Assembly: GCA_963565915.1 (NCBI GenBank)
Contig: OY751489.1
Location: forward strand, 1,612,001-1,676,000
Origin: Entoloma clypeatum
Lineage: Eukaryota; Basidiomycota; Agaricomycetes; Agaricales; Entolomataceae
Length of the DNA stretch: 64,000 bases
Reading direction: 5' to 3'
The position numbers and the translations under genes were made by a program. This document shows, in pieces, positions 17,433 through 30,538 of this stretch (the first letter of the stretch is position 1; each line of letters begins with the position of its first letter). The notes beneath the pieces were generated by a model. The model had not been told where the DNA came from, did not search any database, and was given only the letters and a program-made list of their open reading frames with translations.

Positions 17433-19595
17433 TTAGCCCGATGATTCAGAACTTCCAGTTGACCAACAATAACGAACCTCGGGCACCTCTGGTCCTCTCA
17501 CTGCGACCCAGTCGTTCTTGCGTTTGTTCTCCACGTTTGTCACCTTTACTCCCACACCCCAACCGCCTGATCCTCCCATTTTTGTATCAAGGGCTTTCTC
17601 GCTTTGATCAACCAACGCAGCAACTTTCTCAGCAACGACTCGGGCTAGTTGTTGGGTGCGGGAGAGTTCGATGCGGTGGAAAACTACGACACTACTTGCT
17701 TGATCCAGGGACGCTGCCAGCTCTTCATTCCATATCATCTTGGACACAATATATGTGACGGTTCGGACTGGTAATGAGAAAGTCCGTGAAAGGAGGGAGA
17801 GAGAAAGTGTACTGTGATGAGGAGCATATGTAAAGAGGTACGTGCGTAGACCCTGCTCTTTTATCCGCCTGTCGGGGAATTTAGCGAGAGAGGAGGAAAT
17901 CAACATAGGGCTTACTTTGCTCACATCTCCTTAACAGAAGCGGCTTCAGGCATCAAACTCCAGATTTTGATGCTTTGAACAAGATCTCGACATTGTTCCC
18001 AATCTCCGTCCTGAAGTGCATAAGAAGGATGTCGCGTGTCGTGTAGAAATAGTTGTTTGAAGCGTGGTGAAAGATGTGGCTGAGCATGGCCCGGGTCTGA
18101 GAAGAGAATTGCCGGATTTGTAAAGGTAAACGCATAGCGGGTGGATGAGGTTGGAGGGAATTTTGTGGAGCAGAAGACTCATGCTAGGCTTGATTTCCGA
18201 CACATCAACAGCCGCCCTTGAGGCGTGAACGACGGCCATAGGCTTCAGAACAAAATCAATTTATCAACTGATTGTGTCTCCGGAACGAACGCACCTTAGA
18301 GTATATATGTTCAACATGATCACACGACCCAAGGGCTCACCCTGCTTGACTTGCTCGTAGAAGGCTTGCGCACGGCAGATCGATATTTTGCAGACTCCTT
18401 GTGGACTCGTCTAATCGGTCAATGAAGCTGATATGTAATACTTCCACAATGCGAACGACCCCGCCTTCGGTTGCAGGTGTTCGCTCTGCCAATTCATCAC
18501 AATCGTCCGTCGCTTCCTGGACCGAGTAATTTGTATCAGACGCGACAATAAACACCAATTGATCAACTTCGCGCTGAGCCGAGAGCCAGAGTTCTATCGG
18601 CATATGTGACGCAATTGAGGGGTTATAATCGAATCGAGATGAAATGAGGGCTAAAGAACGCGGATGCGCTGGTAAGCGCATCGAGGAGTTTGTCAAGGAT
18701 GCGAATTTGCTCGCCACTGTCGGTATTCTAAGCAATGAGCAATGAGAGGGATGCTCGAAAAAATTCAGCGCGAAAAACACACCTTCTTGCCTCGGGCGTC
18801 TTGTACGGCTTGTAAATTCTTGAAGTTGCCCTCAGGCGTAAATTGCATGACTTTACCTCCCTTTCCAACAGTGGTAAAATCATCAGCCTCAGTCTCGTTG
18901 CGATCTGTAGCAGATCGACGCGCTCCAGATGAAATAGCAGGTTCAGGGGCAATAAGGCGCGTGTATTCGCGCTCGAATGCCTCTGGATCCTGGCTGAGGT
19001 GAGTAAATGTCTATAAGTGATGAGGCAAAATGACCGCCTACATCTTGATATCTCTTGATTTCGACCTCGTACTCTCTAAATGCTTTTTTCACCTTCTGTT
19101 TGACAGCTGTGAGCGCCTTCGCGTTTGTGGCATTCATTTTCTTCTTCGCTTCTTTTTCCTTCGAGACAGCAGCGGTGAGCGCCCCTTCTAGACTGACAAG
19201 TGTTTAGATATAGAGAGGGGGATAGGCTCAGAAACGTTATGCTGCCTCTGAACCATTAGAGCTAACTTGTCGAACTCTGATTGGCAAGTTAGCGAAATCA
19301 ACATGGAAATAAAACCACGAGCATTACCGCTTGATATCGCAACCCAATCATTGATCTTAATGGCATTCTCCATTATTTTCCCCGTCGCCTTCATCTCATC
19401 TAACCGTCGCTCTGACGCACTCTTGATTCGCACACCTGGCGTATTGGCGTCATCGCTCTCCTCGTCATCGGAATCATCGCGCATTGGCAGGCTAGGTCTT
19501 CTGGGAGGCGCGTCGCTGTCGCTGTCCTCATCTGACTCGGAGTCGCTGGAATCTGAGCCTGCGGTTTTCAAAGGATCGAGACAGCAGGTTTTGCT
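17433..19595 (-). pseudogene. eIF3 subunit c (Nip1) pseudogene, intron-containing
   Basis: Segments match eIF3c in order: an acidic Ser/Asp-rich N-terminus with RLDEMKATGKIMENAIKIND; KALTAVKQKVKKAFREYEVE; DDFTTVGKGGKVMQFTPEG; SHMPIELWLSAQREVDQL; YKSGNSLLR...AMLSHIFHHA; IKIWSLMPEAASVKEM; and WNEELAASLDQ with IELSRTQQLARVVAEKVAAL. Normal splice sites remain, so it is not a retrocopy. Damage: a shift plus stop after NVSEPIP (about 19210), a lost base and stop near 18640, missing codons after SLQNID, a lost base after GNSLLR, and a large deletion joining the middle to IKIWSL that removes well over 100 residues. The RGG tail is scrambled. eIF3c is an essential translation initiation scaffold, so an intact copy should exist elsewhere. 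Confidence 0.85.
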
Positions 19596-21057
19596 GTAAG
19601 ATAGGGCACATCCACAAACCACGTCATCACGTGTCGTGACGGAGTTCGTGACAGTTCGGGAACAAATTCATTAATTTGCGAGTTGTACTTAATTTAGGAA
19701 CTGTCGGCGCGCTGCAATACAAGTGGATGGGGTCGGTTTATGATTTTATGATGAGAGAGCATAGAAAAACGAAGGGTTATGAAGTTGATGCATTGTGGGA
19801 ACTTTGCCGACTCATCACGCCCGTGAATCGGATCCCGGACTTCTTTTCAATGTATTATGTCATCCAGGGAATCACGCGATGCACCACGATACCTTTTTAC
19901 TGCCAAGGCTTGCTTGCGACGGCCCATATTGTCGCGTCGAGAAAAAAAAAAAGCCAATATCATCCGCCCTCTGTCCTTTTGGGCCCAGGCTGCTTCTTTT
20001 ACATACTTCCACTGATTTTACGTAGCTCGGTGCCCCTGCGCCATTTACAGTACTTGTTTAGGGACTGAAATTTCATTTTTCCTGGAAAGTGTCAGGAGGT
20101 GCGAATAAGCCTGGTGACTCTTGGCTGAAGATCGTGGAAGGCGGAGCCGGAGCTCTGAGATGGGGCGGTCGAGTGAGTGACTGATAATATGTGTTTGTTG
20201 CAGCATACGACGAGGCCCTGCAAGTTGTACATGGAGGGTGAACTCGAGAAGTGATTAGATTCGGGCGCCACACACCGTTTCGGTTACCAGCTACACCTCC
20301 ACCTTGTTGTTTCCCTTCTCTATCCAAGTGCTTCCATGTCCTCTATTGTGGTGCTGCCTGCTGAGACTTCAGGATCATTGATACCATCATGTCGAGGGCT
20401 CGTCCGACTTTCGCCCCAGAAACTTTGTGCCAGTGTCTTGAAGAGACTAACGGCCAATCTTATGGTTGTGTTTGGTGGTCATAGAGAGTCATAGAGGCTT
20501 GTACAAGGCGACGACGAGCCCCGCAGGATTTTTCTCATTTTTCTCATTTTTCAACATTTTTCAGTATTTTCCATTCCACCAAATACACGTGGACATGATT
20601 TTCAGAAACGTCTGTAAAAGACTCAGATCACAAGAGCAACCTATATCAAAGCCGCAACCGTATGTGGAGTGTCGCAGAGTTCGAAGACGAGGCGGGTTGT
20701 AGTATCATATTCGCAGCGAACCAACATATGTTTAGCAGAAAGCAACTTTTAGAACACACTACATGCGTACTGACAAAAAAAAACCGAGATGATCAAAAAA
20801 ACAACACAAGTCTGTACACACACAAAACCCTCCTCAGCGAGACTCCGCGTCTTGCACGACGTTTATTCAAGTAATACCCCCTATCATGACGCGAACCCTC
20901 CAACTTGTCGCCCCTCCTTCCCATGGACTTGTGAACAAAAAGACAAAATCAGGGACCCTACCCGAAAACCCGGTGAAAACCAGCTCTCAGTTCGCTTATA
21001 AGGTAAGTCGGTGCTTGCTCATTTGAACCCTTTTTAACCCTTTTTTGACCCATTCAG
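19596..21057. other. Gene-poor interval upstream of the queuosine salvage gene
   Basis: No frame here resembles a known protein. The longest (19676-20068, plus) has no recognisable domain. 20515-20580 is T-rich with repeated TTTTTCTCA-like words, and 20760-20830 is A-rich. The last 150 bases are the likely promoter and leader of the gene at 21058. Confidence 0.4.
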
Positions 21058-22399
21058 ATGACGAATATCGTCCAGATCAATGACATCGGCGTCAAAGCAG
21101 CTGCCAAGCATGTCAGTCTTTGCTGTTCCTCTCTCCGCAATCGTTGTAGATGCTTTATCAGATACGACGCAAACTTCTCGTCGAATCGTACACCCCTCGG
21201 ACGTGGCGCACCCATCCGCTCCACATATGCCCTTCGGACCCTTACATCGCGTCAGACCCAACCAATGAGACCGTATTGAATTGGATCTTCCTTATATCCT
21301 CTCTCAACTTCAGCTTCTGGTCTGAGAAGCAAGGCAGTCCTGAACGCTACGGCATTGAATGGCGTGAAGGCTGGGATTCCGATGAGCGAAAGGTGCACAC
21401 GGGTTATTGGAGTCTTGTCGCTGCCTTGGACAGAGGTGCGCAGTGATCTTGGCTCTCATGTGATCTTCACATTGCTCATTCTTCATGTGTAGCCCTCGCC
21501 GATGACGACCTCCCCATCATCGACCCAAAGTTCTACTCCTCGGAAACGCTGTGCCCCGACTCGTTGATCGAGCTTGTCTTTCGCCCGGCGGAGCAGTCGG
21601 CAGAACGGCTGCCCCTCTTGCGACGACGCATAGCGATAATGAGAGAAGTTGGAACCATCCTGTGCAATGTGAACCATCTCTCGCCTCGATGATCTACATT
21701 TACTTAGCCAGAAGCAGGACTTTTCCGGCTCTTTCAAAGGTTTCCTGGATGCATTCCATCGAAAACACAACGGACAAGGCACGGCCCTAGAACTCGTCCA
21801 GATGGTGACTGAGACCTTCCCGTCTTTCCGCGATGAAGTCCCCTACAGAGGCCGAAAAGGTAGGAATGCGGAGCAGTCGTTCCAACAACGCTGACGAGCT
21901 GATTCCATGTCCTACAGTCTACCTTTGGAAGCGCGCCCAGATCTTGGTTGCAGAAATATGGGCCGCATTTTTCCCTGCCAATCCGGCTTCGACACACCCC
22001 ATCTTTCCTGGGTCGCGTGGACCTCTGATCCACCAGCTTTCCATGTTTGCGGACTATCGCGTGCCGCAGATACTCCACCATCTCTGCATCATCACCTACC
22101 CGCCATCCCTCGTTCAGATGCTTCGCGCAGGAAAGCCACTTGCCTCCGGCTGTAAGGAAGAGCTGAGTCTACGGTCTGCGAGCATCATAGCCGTCGAGAG
22201 GGTCCGAGATGAGATTTTACGACTCATCAAAGAAGAACCGTGCGCGGACGGCCCTCATGAAGAAACAATAAGTAGTGTTCTGATTGACTTTTATCTTTGG
22301 GATTTGGCCAAAAAATTGGAAGACGGGGAAGAAACCATTGAAGAAATAGAAACCGCCGAGATCATGCCTATTCATCGCACAAGGAGTATCTGGTATTGA
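21058..22399 (+). CDS. qng1: Queuosine salvage protein (queuosine 5'-phosphate N-glycosylase, Qng1 / DUF2419 family)
   Basis: Recognised by family motifs in order: LNWIFLISSLNFSFWSE, GYWSLVAALDRA, RLPLLRRR, ETFPSFRDE, YLWKRAQILVAEIW and SMFADYRVPQIL. The C-terminal part is shared with the family up to about 22200, with an acidic tail. The family frees queuine from queuosine 5'-phosphate so that it can be reused to modify tRNA; fungi cannot make queuine and depend on salvage. Introns are about 37-60 bases. GTAGGAATG to CCTACAG (21860-21918) and GTGCGC to GTGTAG (21436-21492) are clear. The first intron (21110-21149) is short and less certain. Length, about 340 residues, fits. Confidence 0.85.
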
Positions 22400-22581
22400 A
22401 TATTTGAGGAACATCCCGCAGCCCTCTCTGTAGAGTTTTACTTTACCTCCTATGTATTAACTCTTTGTAGTTTTTGAGGATCTGTACATTCTATTCATAG
22501 ACTGCATACGCCCTGTACATACAGCTTTCTTTCATACTCAGCCAAGTAGAAGTATACGCCCTAGTAGATGCCAATAGAAAG

Positions 22582-24859
22582 TTAGAGCAAATCGTCAGCA
22601 TCAATCTCGTCATCATCCTCATGAGACTCCCCATCCGAAGAGAGATCGCTGTCTTCTGGCCATCTCCGCATCCCAAAAACGTCGACATCTCCCTCTTCTC
22701 GAATTATACTGTCCCCCAAGGTCAACTAATTCAACCAGGGCAATGAATATGGATATTGCAACCCACTGATCGAACATTGAAATCGTCATAGTCTCTGAAT
22801 CGTCGCCGGTGACGATGCCGAACCCGGCAAGGGCCTGGAGGTACATCGCTTGGTCGGTGGTGTCGTCGTCCCCTAGAATCCGAACCTCCTCTGGGGTCCG
22901 TTGCATATCGCTGCAGCAAGGAGAAGAGGGCGTTGGGCTATGGAGTATTATATCTTTTTCGATTCCAGCAGTGAGGATGTAAGGCAAATCGGGATGAATG
23001 AGGGTGTTGTTTATAATTGACTTGTGGCCTAAAGAGAACATCATGAGCCAGTGGCTAGGTAATAGATGTTACCGCAAGAAATACCAGTCAGTCGGAATAA
23101 CGGCGTTGGAAGCTCCAACGGAATAAATTTCGGCTGCTGCAATCCTGTGGTGAAAGCTGAAAACGCTCTTCAGAATGAGCTTGAGAAGGTATTCTGGAGA
23201 TTAACCGACCAATAGTATTTGACCAATCACGAGCAGCCCATTCATCGGCGCTGACTTCAGTCCTTTGTTCTGTCAGTTCCGGAAGACTGGGGATCCTCCA
23301 AACATAACCACGGAAATCTTCAGAACCAGCACAATAAAGTTCATCACTGTCAAACCCGGCGCTCCCGAAAGACCCGTGCTGTGGGACCGGGTCAATGGTG
23401 GGATTCATGAGTGTCAGAAGAAGCGAAGCCAGCCTTGATTGTACAGGAGTTGGAGTAGGATCGTTCTGTCGGAGGCACCGGAGTGCCATCTGGATGGTTC
23501 CTAGCACTACAGATAGCAAGTGGATTGGGGTCTGACAACCCATATATCACAGGAAGATAATGCTGCTTCTGGTCAAATTTGAGCTGGCAATCACCATGGG
23601 GGCTAACTCACGAGCATAGACACAGCAAGTTTGGAGCCTGCATGATAATTGATGTAGAGCGAGTCAGCAACGCCCAGATCGACAATAAAGCCTAACCTTC
23701 TCGGTCAAATGTTACACTACTCACCTCCGGATTACACAAATGAGGACTGATCTTTTTGCATATCTTGGTATTATACTGCATCAAAATGTTTGAATTCTGC
23801 ACTGATCGAGAGTGGGTATGCGACCTACAGTCTGAACGGCACCATGTCGTGTCCTGGATGTCAGAGGCCCAAATGACATCCGGGTATCGCGAAGGCAGAC
23901 TTCCCCATGGCTATCGCTTGTGACAAAGATGTGTTCCATATTGGGGTGGAATCGGACGTCGGTCGCTTCAGCGGGAAGTTGTACAGTGTCCTGAGCCCGC
24001 CTTGATCGGCCCAAGTCTGCCCGTATGTCGTGATGCAGGATACGTCCATCTTGACTGGCAATGGAAGATTGTTCCAACAGAACAACCACCGCGACAACAA
24101 TATACACACACCTAGCACTCAGGAAGACCTCGTCCCGAAAAGGATGACATGCAATTCCCCGGATCGTATCCTTTGTGATAGGTCTCAATAAAGCAATGAT
24201 CGTGAATCTGAACGAACCTCATGTTCCCGATACATGGCATGAGAAGAGTCAGGAATATGACTCAATTGCGAGCCAAGGTGCGCAATATCGTATTGCAGTA
24301 TGATTTCGTCAGTGCCTCCTCTGACATTCCGTCAATTAGTTCATGCCGAGAAACAAAGTCAACCGACGAGTAGATATAACGGTTTGAAGAAGAAAACGTT
24401 GTGCAGAAGATGTTTCCCTAGTCACAAAGTTATTACTCATCGACGTGATAACTGGAAAAGTCTGAATCAACTTTACCCTTGGGCCGTAAAGAGATTTGGA
24501 AGGTGCTGTTAAATTATCCTGGTGGAAGTCCCAGAGGGAGATTTTTAGATCTTAAGGTCCAGTGAGTTTAGAATCTGGAAGGTGCCTGGAACAAGCGATC
24601 TACAAACCGTCCCCTCCGCTGGCCAGAAACCGGGCATCACCGTTTGAGAACGCAAGAGCATTTACACAGGATTTATGCACTGACAGTTTGCTAGACCATA
24701 TTCTGGAAGAATTATCAAGTCGTGGAACGATGAATATCACCTGGAATATGGAAACCCATGGGCAAGGAAATTGGTCAGTGTTTCATTTCTGGCTCGGATG
24801 TGGTTCGCCCCTGGTATCGACGTCAGCGATTGTCGCTTCCGAGAGAGATCCTTCGACAT
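22582..24859 (-). CDS. WD40-repeat protein, DCAF5-like
   Basis: Exons spliced by hand give a beta-propeller: HKSCVNALAFSNGDARFLAS, DLKISLWDFHQDN, NIFCTTFSSSNRYIYSGGTD, DTIRGIACHPFRDEVFLSAS with DGRILHHDIR, and TDVRFHPNMEHIFVTSDSHG. Then follow DELYCAGSEDFRGYVWRIP and GHKSIINNTLIHPDLPYILT. The tail is acidic and ends DEIDADDLL. The order and the HRSIVN-like last repeats resemble DDB1-CUL4 associated factor 5, a substrate receptor of CRL4 ubiquitin ligases. DDB1 binding is inferred from the family. Several introns are under 60 bases. The start at 24859 is the first Met of the frame that splices cleanly to the first repeat. Some middle exon borders (23550-23780) are not resolved. Confidence 0.75.
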
Positions 24860-25223
24860 ATTCAAGCGCTCGAGCGCCCCTCGGTTGTTCAAAGATGCGC
24901 CTATGAGCTTCAGCAGAGGAAGTCGGGAATGACGTCGATGGATTGTCAGGTTGAGTTGTGAACAACAATGCAAAATACTTTCTAAGTTCACGATTTCGAA
25001 ATATCTTTCCTTAATATTAACGTTGATCAATCGTGATGAAACAAACAGGTGTTTCCGTCAAATATGGCTACTAAGTGTTACATGCAGCCTGAGCACAGGA
25101 GATGCATACAATGTCCCAACAAGGTCCGTTACCAAAAAAATAGTACAATGACAATAAACTTGAGTCCAAGTCAAGCGTGCAAATTACGTCCCGAGGTCCT
25201 GAAAGGCGATATCTTGTATACCT
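24860..25223. other. Spacer between WD40 gene start and egt1 end
   Basis: Both neighbours are on the minus strand, so this 364-base stretch holds the egt1 3' untranslated region and the WD40 promoter. No frame of interest. Confidence 0.5.
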
Positions 25224-28200
25224 TCACGTTGCAGTATTGTACACAACCCGGCCCCCAACCCATGGGTAAGGGTAGTTTCGCTGATACCAATTTCTAAACG
25301 TTTTCCTCTCCGAAATGCGTGGAATAGTAGCGTATGATCCACCAAGCTGTTCCTTGACATTCAGAGAAGGACGCGACGATGACGACAAGGGACATACCAC
25401 AACTTGATGTACATCGTCAAAGAAGTCCATGGAATATCTGCGTCGATGTCGATCAATATTCTGTAGGATGTGTACTGTAAAAAGAGATCGTACCCCGGAT
25501 ATAACCCAGATGGAGTGAATCCCTCATGATAGTTGAATGTAGTTGAAGTCCACTCCCACACCCCTCCATTGTTCCCTTTCCCACCGCCACGTCCACTGCC
25601 CGTGGTAGCCCTAAGAGTAAGTATCCCGAGGATCAGCAAGCAATTTTGAGCACATGCGTGGGCTTACGGAACGGGATGCCAGTTTCTGAAACCAACATTC
25701 GCTCCACCATGATAACCTGCGTCGAATTTCTCATAGAACAGACGAAGTTCAGGTTCAGTAGGAAGCCGGCCACCCTTGACAGTCGCATAGATAGAAAGAT
25801 CGTCATACGACGTGATAACAGGCCAATGCTGCGCGACTTTCAGTGGTACCGGACCGTATAAGGTACGGACCTAGAGAGACGATATAGTCAATTTTTGTAT
25901 AGTTGAAAGGGCCCGAGACATGATTGACCTTGGTCTCTGCATCTTGTTGCACCCAGCTCTTGGGAAACTGCACTTTATCTTTCCCTTCACCCTCATAAAA
26001 CTCATGGAATTGCACATTCGTCACGGGCCTCCAGCTAATTTCAAATCTGTCCACTTGAATGTTCCGCGCCGGGTGTTCATTGTCCCACCCAAACTCATGC
26101 ACATCGACATCGGTCGAGCTATCCTCCACTTCGGAATCGTCGTGGCCAAGTGTCACAACGGCTGGACCCAGCGTCACGGTTTCGCTCCTGAGACGCGGCG
26201 CAGAGTCCCAGGTGGCTGCAAGCGAGGACCAAGGCGGAACGGCAAATCCAGGTGGGGGAACGGTGCCGGTACCAGCGCGTTGTAAGAGCATATAGAGGAG
26301 AGTTTCAGCGTGCTCGGCTTCGTGCTCAAAGGTCATGAACAAGACTCGGCCTATCTTCCTTGTCATGGCAATCTTCTTAGTCTCGATGTCGTCATATAAC
26401 TTCAAAAGCCTTGAGCGAACCCGAGCTTGGAATCGAAGGATTTCCAAGGACGTTGGCCAGTCGCCGTCCTTTTGTGGCACCTCAGAGTGTGTCTAAATAA
26501 AATGATGATCTCAAGAAAACAAGCCAACCAATCAACATAAAACGTACATGGCATTGCGTTGGGTCATCGACATTGGGGTCAATTCCTCGCTATAGGTTTC
26601 TTTCTATACTTGGTGAAGCTCGTATCAAAAGTGGAACTCACCTCGAAGATGTACTAATGGAAGATAGACATCAATTGTGATAAAAAGCAACAAAAATGCT
26701 GGTAAGTACCTTGTACTCATCTGGCTCTGTATGCGGCTCCTTCAAAAGTCTCGACAACTGAATATCAAGGAAGGTGGGGATATGGCCAAGATAGAACAGG
26801 CAAATGTGTCGCAAATCAATGGGCTTCTGATACAACATCGAGGGCGGAATCATGCTTCTGGTGATGCAATCCCATGCCGACCAGAGATCTTGCCAGTCTT
26901 GGACTGTCGGGACGGCGAAAGGCGTGGACGTCTTTGTGGGCTCCTTCAACAGAGGGAAGCTGAAAGGAGGACGTTCTAGTAGCCAGAGAGAATAACGCTG
27001 GGTACTGTCCGTCCAACGCTGGATTGCCCGCAGATTGCTGTTCGTGAAGAGACTGTATGCGTCTACTTCGGAAAACTGATGATGCAGAGAAGTCAGTCGG
27101 TTAGCAGATACAATTGTTGAAAAGCTGACCTTGAAGGACTGTTCGATCTTTACGTGCTCACCTTTGACAAACGCAAAATTTCCTTCGGTCAGGGGATTTC
27201 GCACACTATGAGTGAGCTTTGCCTTATAAAACGCCTCATGTTGTCCTGGGATGGACGCCATCAGCATTTCTCAGATCTCCGCAAACGTAGAAGAAGGCAG
27301 GGTTTCCTTACGTGTAGCCTAGAAACCATTAAGCAAATGTTCGTGACGGAATAAGCTACTTTGACAAACAGCGTTGTACGTGTTTATATATTCCCAGTTG
27401 TCTTCGAGGAAGAGGTTCTCGTCACCCAAAGCTTGTCCCGTCGTCCTGAGGCCATTCATGATGAAGCGTTTGGTGTGACCGCGAGGGTCATTGTATGCCT
27501 CTTCAATGACATCCTTGTCGTTGTCGTGGTCCAAGCCGAGTAACAGGGTATCTCCGGAGCCGGGCCGCAAGGGGAGCGACTGAAGGAAGTCCGAGGCTCC
27601 TTCCCGGGAGAAATTTCCTAGTGAAGACCCGAGGAACAAAATGTGCAAGGGCCGTCGTCCCTCGTCTGGAGTCGAAGGAGGCGATGTGCCAGTCATTGCA
27701 TCACTCGCAGACTTCAATGAGGAACTGTCATTCGATACGGGAGAAACATCACCGGCACTAGAGTTCGAGAAAGTCCCAGGTGAGAGGGCAGCGCCCAGAT
27801 TTAATCCGCCGGCTTGAACAAACTTCAAGCCATCCTCATAAGTTGCGCACATGCCCTTGTTCTGAACTTTGCCTTGCAGGGAAAGACCAGTGTCTGACGC
27901 CTCGATCGCAGACAAGCTGCGCATTATTTCCCCTTTCTCGAGGTCAAGGGCGTAATATGTAATTGGAGGGTGGGCGCTTGCATTAGGCACGAGGTGAGAG
28001 AGGCCTAACAGAATGTGTAATGTCTTCCGCAAGGCTCTGTATTATCGTCAACTTCAGAACAACGGCGGGAACAGGGGGGATAAGACATGATTAGGGGGCA
28101 CGAAGGTACTTTGAAGGTAAAGGGGTGCAAGAAAACTCACCCTGCACCCAATTCTAAAACGATTTCGTCGGACGACACATCCTCTCCCTGATGCATGACC

Positions 28201-28427
28201 TGCACAATCTCGTCAGCCTTGTTCATTAGAATCTCCTCCTCGGCACGGAAGAGATAGTACTCGGGTGCTTTAGTGGTGATGTCATCATAGAGTCTTAAGC
28301 CACGCTCGTTGTAAAGCAGCATAGTTGGAAGATGTTTCTGCCCCGTTGAGCGCGTGAGGCCTTCAAGAATCTGGCCAGCGATGTTCGCCCCTTCATTGGA
28401 CTGTAGCACAACAATCTCAGCAGACAT
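25224..28427 (-). CDS. egt1: Ergothioneine biosynthesis protein Egt1 (EgtD-EgtB fusion)
   Basis: The N-terminal part is a SAM-dependent histidine N-methyltransferase (TMLLYNERGLRLYDDI, EIVLELGAG, then LHILFLGSSLGNF and DTLLLGLDHDND). It makes hercynine. The middle is a DinB-like iron region with LFYLGHIPTFLDIQL and FEHEAEHAETLLYML, supplying the three His ligands. The C-terminal part is a formylglycine-generating-enzyme fold (EISWRPVTNVQFHEFYEG, GGRLPTEPELRLFYEKFDAG, GGVWEWTST, RISERKTFRNWYQRNYPYPW). It couples cysteine to hercynine as a sulfoxide. A separate lyase then finishes ergothioneine, a thiol antioxidant abundant in mushrooms. At least six introns. The length is typical of fungal Egt1 and no lesion is seen. 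The lyase gene is not in this window. Confidence 0.93.
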
Positions 28428-28980
28428 AGTGGTGGAGTGACGATGAGGATGATGGGAGTTTGTGCCAGTGGCGTCCGGCTTATATAGCCTCGAGAGCCCC
28501 GGAAGATGACATCAAGATACGGAGCATCCCCTACGCAAAAGTGAAGTGACAGAGGCCATCGCTTTCCTGCAGCCACGCTAGTAGTATAAAGGGCGAACCC
28601 AAACCGGGAATTGTTCAGTATATATCTGCGCGCCGACAGGTTTTTGCAGACGGCAGCTACATCATACAATCAGATTGTGATGGTTGTCACGAATTAGCTG
28701 GAAGTATTCAGAGCAATGCTGTGGTGGCAGTAGAGAGCGTTGTCATTGGAGGGAATCCTCAGCAAAGATGCTTATTATTACTGGTGAATCACGCAACAAG
28801 CACGCAATCGCGCTCGTGAGCGCAAGAGATACCCTTTCTACCCATTCCGGTCTGCCTTTACAAGTTCCTTTGCTAAAACCGCAAGCATCTCCTCTGCACA
28901 TGGATTTCGGATGAAGTGCTTTCCATCACCTGATCTGAAGCTCCAAAGTCAGGGGTTCTCCACAGTCGCAAAGGCAACAC
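28428..28980. other. egt1 upstream region and 3' end of the palmitoyltransferase gene
   Basis: It carries the likely egt1 promoter on the minus strand. A TATATA-like run lies at about 28617-28624, roughly 190 bases before the ATG. Short frames here are not convincing. Confidence 0.4.
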
Positions 28981-30289
28981 TCACGATGAACCTCCGTACC
29001 ACAACCGGGTGAGCCAACCACATTCCTTATCGTGACCGAATATCTGGAGCCAGTTGTTTCGCCACCCGACATCGTACAAGTGAATAGCATGATGGGCGTC
29101 TTTCAGCAATCGCCGCTGGGGGCCAGATAGCTCTTGTTCTAGTGGTGGATCGGAAAGACCATGTCCTGTACGTGGGAGGGCCGGGAGATGCTTTAATAAT
29201 ATGAAAGGTGAAATATTTTCGATCGTGGTTTGGTTCGTTCTGTTATAACCCACGTTATAATCGATCCATCAGTGTGTGTGAGGTTAAGACGTACGAGACA
29301 AGATATAGATGATAGCAGAAGAAAGATCCTATAACAAACGTGAAAACAATTCCAACGCAGGCAAGTATCAACTCGTGGATAGGAGTATTAGAGTCCTGAA
29401 AGGTTGATGTCAGCGTGGTGAGGGAATACAACTTGAATATGGCTCACGATATCGTATGGATTATTGAAAGCATAGACAATGGCGGATATTGAGATTACAG
29501 CGAGATAGAGAGCGAGAAGGGTGACTGAACAAAGGAAATGCAGAAATGCGGGGTATGTTCTATGTCCCTGACAGAAAAAAAACATAAATCGTATTCCATA
29601 GACCAAGGGAAAAATAATTGACTCACGATACAAGATCCGAGCCACGGGCAGTGGTGATCTGAAAGCCCTGTGTAAAGGAATGCAGCAGCGAAATTATTTC
29701 ATACGCACCCATTTTTAATACACAACGACCACATGTTGAACAATGGTGTGTCCGCTCAGGCTTCGGAGCCTACAGTACTGGTAAGCGGGAGGATAGTTCA
29801 GCGTCAAAAGATATCAATTACCCAGCATTTTCGACACCAGCTCCCTGGAGCGGAGGAAACATCACCAGACATTAAAGCTTCCATGACTCCAACTTCTCCA
29901 TCGTCGGTTTCATCGGGACTGGACACGATGAATCCGGGGTTACGAGTGATACAGACAATCAGAGAAGATAGAATCATGAATGTGAGGGTATATGTCGCCA
30001 CCAAATGGGTGGAGAAAAGGACTGGGTTGTGAAGGGTCTTGAGGTGAAAACCGACGAGTACATAGAGCAGAGATGGATGTGGTGCTAAAATCAGAACAAC
30101 GGTTCCTGTAAATTTCCGAGCATTAGTTTTTGGGCGGGAGATATTCTTGTGTAAAAAACACGCACCACAGAGCGGGAGGTAACGATGCCATGGCTTGGGA
30201 GGGGTTGCGGTTTCGTCAAATAAGGAATGGCTCGAAGGTAGTGGTTCAAGTTCAAAACCAATTGATATGAGAGGTCTACGAAGAGCCAT
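28981..30289 (-). CDS. DHHC-type palmitoyltransferase
   Basis: After a short N-terminus there are two membrane spans (TVVLILAPHPSLLYVLVGF; VATYTLTFMILSSLIVCI) and the family's TRNPG-like turn. Then comes the zinc-binding Cys-rich domain: CRKCW, splice, APKPERTHHCSTCGRCVLKM, splice, DHHCPWLGSCIGHRTYPAFL. Two more spans follow (FLHFLCSVTLLALYLAVISI; ELILACVGIVFTFVIG), and the C-terminus is cytosolic. The DHHC Cys is the catalytic acyl carrier that transfers palmitate to protein Cys. Four spans with DHHC in the cytosolic loop is the standard topology. The ATG at 30289 is chosen because its frame splices at LPLC/GTVVLI. It is divergent from the thioesterase-like gene, with 249 bases between starts. 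Confidence 0.9.
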
Positions 30290-30538
30290 AACAGAAATGA
30301 GATATCATAGACCATGAATGAGAGTCCGGAGGAAAGCGATCATGTGTTGCCATCACTCAAACTCAACCTCGGTGGCAACACAAGTACTTACCAGAAGCTG
30401 GTACAGACTGAAGGTGAAGCTCAAAAGCTGTTCGACCATGATCGGCTATCGATTCTACCGGTCGTTCAGCGCCCGGTGACTCCACGGTCAGGCTACAAAT
30501 AACTAGTACTGTTGTCGAAACAGAATACCCCACTTCAC

